Part shown: piece after piece, positions 60,769 through 64,000 of the stretch
Layout: the number at the start of each line of letters is the position of its first letter
Position numbering within the stretch: the first letter of the stretch is position 1
Source of the DNA: JAEINY01 sp942490535
GTDB taxonomy: Bacteria > Bacteroidota > Bacteroidia > Bacteroidales > Marinilabiliaceae
DNA: 64,000 nucleotides
Reading direction: 5' to 3'
NCBI GenBank assembly: GCA_942490535.1
Contig: CALNXQ010000005.1
Coordinates: 1,178,001 to 1,242,000, forward strand
Program-made: the position numbers and the translations under genes
The notes under the pieces: model-generated
Told to the model about the DNA's origin: nothing
Seen by the model: only the letters and a program-made list of their open reading frames with translations
Databases searched by the model: none

Positions 60769-62061
60769 CTATACAGCAATGATTAAGAAATAATTCTTTT
60801 TCCCTTTTTGAACCAGAATGTATTGGTCATTTAGCAGAGCTGAGCCATTAACTGTGTGGTCAGCATCTTGAATTTTTTCCTTGTTAATGCTCAATCCACC
60901 ACCTTTTATGGTACGGCGCAATTCCCCTTTGGAAGGAAAAGCTGCATCTTTTTCAGCTAATAAGTCTACCACATTCACACCTGCTTCAATGTCACTCTTG
61001 GTTACATGGAATTGAGGTACACCTTCGAAAACAGATAATAAGGTACGGCCGTCAATTTTCTTCAGGGTCTCGGTAGTTCCTTTTCCAAATAATATTTGAG
61101 ACGCTTCCACTGCTGTGTCGTAGGCTTCGCGGCCGTGTACCATAACAGTCACCTCTTCGGCTAAACGCTTTTGCAGAGGGCGTAGGTGAGGCGCGTCATT
61201 TTGTTCTTTGACCAAAGCTTCCACCTCTTCTTGTGTCAGCATGGTAAATATTTTAATGTACTTCTCTGCGTCGGCATCCGATGTGTTCATCCAAAACTGG
61301 AAGAAGTGGTAAGGACTTGTTTTTTCAGGATCCAGCCACACGTTACCGGATTCTGTCTTGCCAAATTTACCCCCGTCCGCTTTAGTGATCAACGGACATG
61401 TCATGGCAAAGGCTTCCCCTCTTTCTTTGCGGCGAATCAATTCTGTACCGGTAGTGATGTTACCCCACTGATCGGACCCGCCCATTTGCAATTTGCAGTT
61501 TTTATGACGGTACAAATGCAGAAAGTCAAAACCTTGCACCAACTGGTAGGTGAATTCGGTAAAAGACATCCCTTCGCGTGATTCGGCACCCAGGCGTTTT
61601 TTCACGGAATCTTTTGACATCATGTAGTTTACCGTGATATGTTTGCCGACATCGCGGATGAATTCCAGGAAGGAGAATTCCTTCATCCAGTCATAGTTAT
61701 TCACCATCTCAGCACCATTATTCAGGGCAGAGTCAAAGTCCAGGAAAAGGGATAGTTGTTGTTTCAGGCATTCTTGATTGTGGCGCAGGTCGGCTTCGCT
61801 CAATAAATTGCGTTCTGCTGATTTCCCGGATGGATCACCAATCATGCCCGTAGCGCCACCCACCAAAACAATGGGTTTGTGTCCGCAGGCCTGAAAATGT
61901 TTTAGCATCATGACACCTACCAGGTGCCCAATGTGCAATGAGTCGGCAGTAGGGTCAATGCCTACGTATGCTGAGGTCATTTCTTTATTCAGTTGCTCCT
62001 CAGTGCCCGGCATGATATCGTGAATCATGCCTCTCCAATTAAGTTCTTCTACAAAGTTCAT
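60769..62061 (-). CDS. tyrS: Tyrosyl-tRNA synthetase
   Basis: A 430-residue class I synthetase. It has the HIGH motif (residues 43-46) in DSLHIGHLVGVMMLK, GGATGMIGDPSGKS, QLVQGFDFLHLY, QMGGSDQWGNITTG for tyrosine binding, and KFGKTESGNVWLD as the KMSKS-type loop. A C-terminal S4-like domain follows (KGELRRTIKGGGLSINKEK). The ATG at 62061 (MNFVEELNWRGM) matches the family start; 62079 adds six residues. A TATCTTTG box lies on the minus strand at 62127-62134. Confidence 0.96.
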   Translation of the reverse strand: MNFVEELNWRGMIHDIMPGTEEQLNKEMTSAYVGIDPTADSLHIGHLVGVMMLKHFQACGHKPIVLVGGATGMIGDPSGKSAERNLLSEADLRHNQECLKQQLSLFLDFDSALNNGAEMVNNYDWMKEFSFLEFIRDVGKHITVNYMMSKDSVKKRLGAESREGMSFTEFTYQLVQGFDFLHLYRHKNCKLQMGGSDQWGNITTGTELIRRKERGEAFAMTCPLITKADGGKFGKTESGNVWLDPEKTSPYHFFQFWMNTSDADAEKYIKIFTMLTQEEVEALVKEQNDAPHLRPLQKRLAEEVTVMVHGREAYDTAVEASQILFGKGTTETLKKIDGRTLLSVFEGVPQFHVTKSDIEAGVNVVDLLAEKDAAFPSKGELRRTIKGGGLSINKEKIQDADHTVNGSALLNDQYILVQKGKKNYFLIIAV

Positions 62062-62300
62062 TGCCATACTGTTTTTCAATACAATTGGATATAATCAAAG
62101 AATTAATCCAAAAAACTACAATTTGACAAAGATAATAATTGCGGGCTTACAATCCTTCGGGTGCGGATAAAACTGACAGGGTGTAAAGGTAATAAATGGC
62201 TGTGAAGGGAGGGAATGGGTTAAATGCAAAACGGTGCATCAAAAACTTTGATACACCGTCTATTCGAAATCGTTGCTGATCCATCTGGTCAGCATCTGGA

Positions 62301-62912
62301 TTATTTTCTGAAGTCATAACTGTACATTTTTTCACCTGATGTTAGACAAACCTGATATTTTCCTGCGGGTAATTTCGAAATGTCAAATAAACCCGAGTAG
62401 GTGCTATTAGAAGGTAGTTCAGAGTTATAAACTTCCTCGCCCTTGGCATCGTTTATTTTGATGGTCAATTCATCATTCAAAAAATTCAAGTGACTGATGT
62501 AAAGTTTATCGCCGGATGTGCGGAAAAAGGTATTTGCTTTCTCGGCCTCAGCCAGTTTTTTAGCTTCTTTTTTTACCACTTTGTGATCAACTACTGAGAA
62601 TGATTCTACCACTCTGGCGTTTTTGCCCGATAGGATCACTTTGTAATCACCGTTGTTGACAGATGATAGATCAAATAACTTCTGGAAAGAATTGGACGAT
62701 TTAATGCGTGGACTTGCATACAGCGTTTCGCCTGCCGCATTCACAATGGTTACTTTGAACGTTTCAGAAAACGAGTTCTGGGCAGATACAATCGCGTAAT
62801 CTGTTTTCAAATAGGAGTGGATAAATACATTTCCTTTTCCAAATGCCGAAACGGACACCAAGGCAGCAAAGGCAATCGGAAAAATTCGTTTAAGTACTGT
62901 TGTTTTTTTCAT
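62301..62912 (-). CDS. Exported protein with two tandem beta modules
   Basis: This 203-residue protein starts MKKTTVLKRIFPIAFAALVSVSAFG, a clear signal peptide. The mature part has two similar modules of about 80 residues: each ends with a LFDxSxxxxGxYxVxLxSG pattern (LFDLSSVNNGDYKVILSG and LFDISKLPAGKYQVCLTSG). These look like the immunoglobulin-like T9SS sorting (Por secretion) fold or DUF3244. A lysine-rich linker (KKEAKKLAEAEK) joins them. The in-frame ATG at 63002 is excluded because it adds non-signal sequence over a promoter. Confidence 0.75.
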   Translation of the reverse strand: MKKTTVLKRIFPIAFAALVSVSAFGKGNVFIHSYLKTDYAIVSAQNSFSETFKVTIVNAAGETLYASPRIKSSNSFQKLFDLSSVNNGDYKVILSGKNARVVESFSVVDHKVVKKEAKKLAEAEKANTFFRTSGDKLYISHLNFLNDELTIKINDAKGEEVYNSELPSNSTYSGLFDISKLPAGKYQVCLTSGEKMYSYDFRK

Positions 62913-62945
62913 GTTAATACATTTAAAGTTATTATTTTTTTTAGT

Positions 62946-62981
62946 GTACCCCTCTTTTGTCTGGGGTACGGTGCAAATATA
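62946..62981 (-). promoter_or_regulatory. Promoter and start-site hairpin of the two-module protein gene
   Basis: On the minus strand TATATTTG (62974-62981) is a perfect TAnnTTTG box, followed at the expected start point by GTACCCC (62963-62969) and its complement GGGGTAC (62946-62952) around a 10-nt loop. The RNA would begin with this hairpin about 34 nt before the ATG. The 62913-63368 gap holds only this and the dxs terminator. Confidence 0.6.
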
Positions 62982-63318
62982 GATGCTTTTTCTGAATCTC
63001 ATGTTAAAAAACAGGGGTGTTTTTGTTAAAATACAATAAATATCAGTTTTGACTTGTGTTTTATGGGGGTGTATGACTTGAAAACAATAAAATGGAACTA
63101 TTTTGAGTGAATTAATAGGGGTGTAGATGGAAAAATATGGTTTTTAAGTGGAATTATTCTTGCAGAAGGGGTGTTTCGTTTAAATGGAAAGAATATGGAA
63201 GGACGTAATTCTTATAAATAGGAGCTTAAAGTGTTAATTTGTGTTTGAAATATTAACTTTTGATTAAGTTATTCTATCAAATTGTAATTAATTGACCGGG
63301 ATATTGACAAGTGGATAC

Positions 63319-63345
63319 AAAAAATGGCGTTGTACACGCCATTTT
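63319..63345 (-). terminator. Terminator of dxs
   Basis: AAAATGGCG / CGCCATTTT, 9-bp stem with a 7-nt loop, followed on the minus strand by TTTTTTG. It lies 24 bp after the dxs stop codon. Confidence 0.9.
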
Positions 63346-63368
63346 AAAAGTTCTTCAGTAAGGTGAAA

Positions 63369-64000
63369 TTAGGCGATGGTTACCCGTTCTTTTAGTAGCT
63401 GCAGAGCCACGTTAAAGATACCTTCCCGATCGAAGCCACATTCGCCGTATAATTCTGTTTGGGTGCCATGCTCAATGAATTTATCCGGAATGCCCAGGCG
63501 TTTTACCTTGCATTGGTAGTCATTGTCCACCATAAATTCAATGACAGCACTTCCCAGGCCGCCAATGATTGTTCCATCTTCAATGGTGATTACTTTTTTG
63601 TGATGGGTGAATACGTCATGTAGTAATGCTTCATCCAAGGGTTTAACAAAGCGCATGTCGTAGTGAGCCACTGAATGGCCCAGGTTTTCCAGGTCTTTTA
63701 TGACCAGTGCTGTTTTGATCCCCAACGGACCGATAGTCAGAAAAGCCAAGTCGCTTCCCTCATTGAGTTTACGCCCGGTCCCTATTTTTATTTCTTTCAT
63801 GGGGCGGCGCCAATCCAGAAGCGAGCCATTTCCCCGGGGATAACGAATGGAGAACGGTCCCTGGTTGGGCAATTGAGCCGTGTACATCAGGTTGCGTAAT
63901 TCTTCTTCATCCATGGGTGAACTAACCACCATGTTAGGGATGCTTCGGAAAAAACTCAAATCGTAGGCCCCATGATGGGTCGCCCCGTCGGCCCCCACCA
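63369..64000 (-). CDS. dxs: 1-deoxy-D-xylulose-5-phosphate synthase, C-terminal part
   Basis: The first enzyme of the MEP isoprenoid pathway, a thiamine-diphosphate enzyme. The window holds the last 210 residues, starting in VGADGATHHGAYDLSF, the pyrimidine-domain block, then PFSIRYPRGNG, FLTIGPLGIKTALVI and the transketolase C-terminal domain VITIEDGTIIGGLGSAV. The N-terminal cofactor region lies beyond the window end. The stop at 63369 is followed by a terminator. Confidence 0.95.
   Translation of the reverse strand, partial: VGADGATHHGAYDLSFFRSIPNMVVSSPMDEEELRNLMYTAQLPNQGPFSIRYPRGNGSLLDWRRPMKEIKIGTGRKLNEGSDLAFLTIGPLGIKTALVIKDLENLGHSVAHYDMRFVKPLDEALLHDVFTHHKKVITIEDGTIIGGLGSAVIEFMVDNDYQCKVKRLGIPDKFIEHGTQTELYGECGFDREGIFNVALQLLKERVTIA

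Overview
The window reads as a chromosome segment from a member of the Bacteroidota, probably a Bacteroidales or Marinilabiliales-type marine or anaerobic lineage. The evidence is a TonB-dependent receptor, a CcsB-CcsA fusion for cytochrome c biogenesis, a GH3-type protein, HU-like and YfiR-like proteins, a DUF177-rpmF-fabH block, promoters with the Bacteroidota -7 box TAnnTTTG, and a near absence of Shine-Dalgarno sites. Base composition is about 40-43% GC by eye. No rRNA, tRNA, CRISPR array or prophage was recognised. Both window ends cut genes: kbl on the left and dxs on the right.

Layout. 0-9.4 kb holds kbl, a YccF membrane protein, an M19-like amidohydrolase followed by YfiR-like and TonB-receptor genes, an HU-like protein under twin palindromes, a deoxynucleoside kinase and a GH3 protein. 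9.8-11.4 kb is an intact IS1182-type insertion sequence flanked by CTAG. 11.6-15.7 kb has cvpA and a very large GAF-GAF-PAS-PAS-PAS hybrid kinase. 15.9-21.7 kb is a minus-strand operon: a TetR regulator with a clear operator, a LolA-like protein, two FtsX-type permeases, a LolD-type ATPase and a beta-barrel protein. It probably handles envelope lipid or lipoprotein. 21.8-23.6 kb is a second intact insertion sequence of a family I cannot name, with an 11-bp target repeat. 23.9-31.6 kb carries a small HTH gene, DNA repair genes (ogt, photolyase), rsgA and two histidine kinases. 31.7-42.5 kb is mostly housekeeping: DUF177, rpmF, fabH, ccsBA, tpx, dgt and a YgjP-like protease. It also contains an unexplained array of CCCAC motifs spaced 21 bp apart.

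The most distinctive part is 42.7-50.5 kb, a ribosomal peptide (bacteriocin-like) locus. It starts with a small HTH regulator that shares an upstream element with its paralogue at 23.9 kb. Three adjacent short genes follow, each encoding a double-glycine leader and a very hydrophobic core; they are too short for ordinary ORF calling. Next come a transcription attenuator, a DUF3267 HExxH membrane protease, a decayed fourth precursor, a small four-TM protein, a CPBP protease, an HlyD-type adaptor, a C39-peptidase ABC exporter and a second CPBP-like protease. The cysteine protease domain of the exporter and the GG leaders fit each other, and the membrane proteases and four-TM protein are immunity candidates. 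No modification enzyme is present.

50.9-56.8 kb is a five-gene MacB/HlyD/TolC-type efflux operon. A sigma-54-like -24/-12 promoter precedes it, and two copies of a TGTTCG-N4-CGNACA dyad lie further upstream as possible enhancer sites. The last 7 kb contains tsaB, a DUF3108 protein, efp, a SpoIIE-type phosphatase, tyrS, a small exported two-module protein and the 3' end of dxs.
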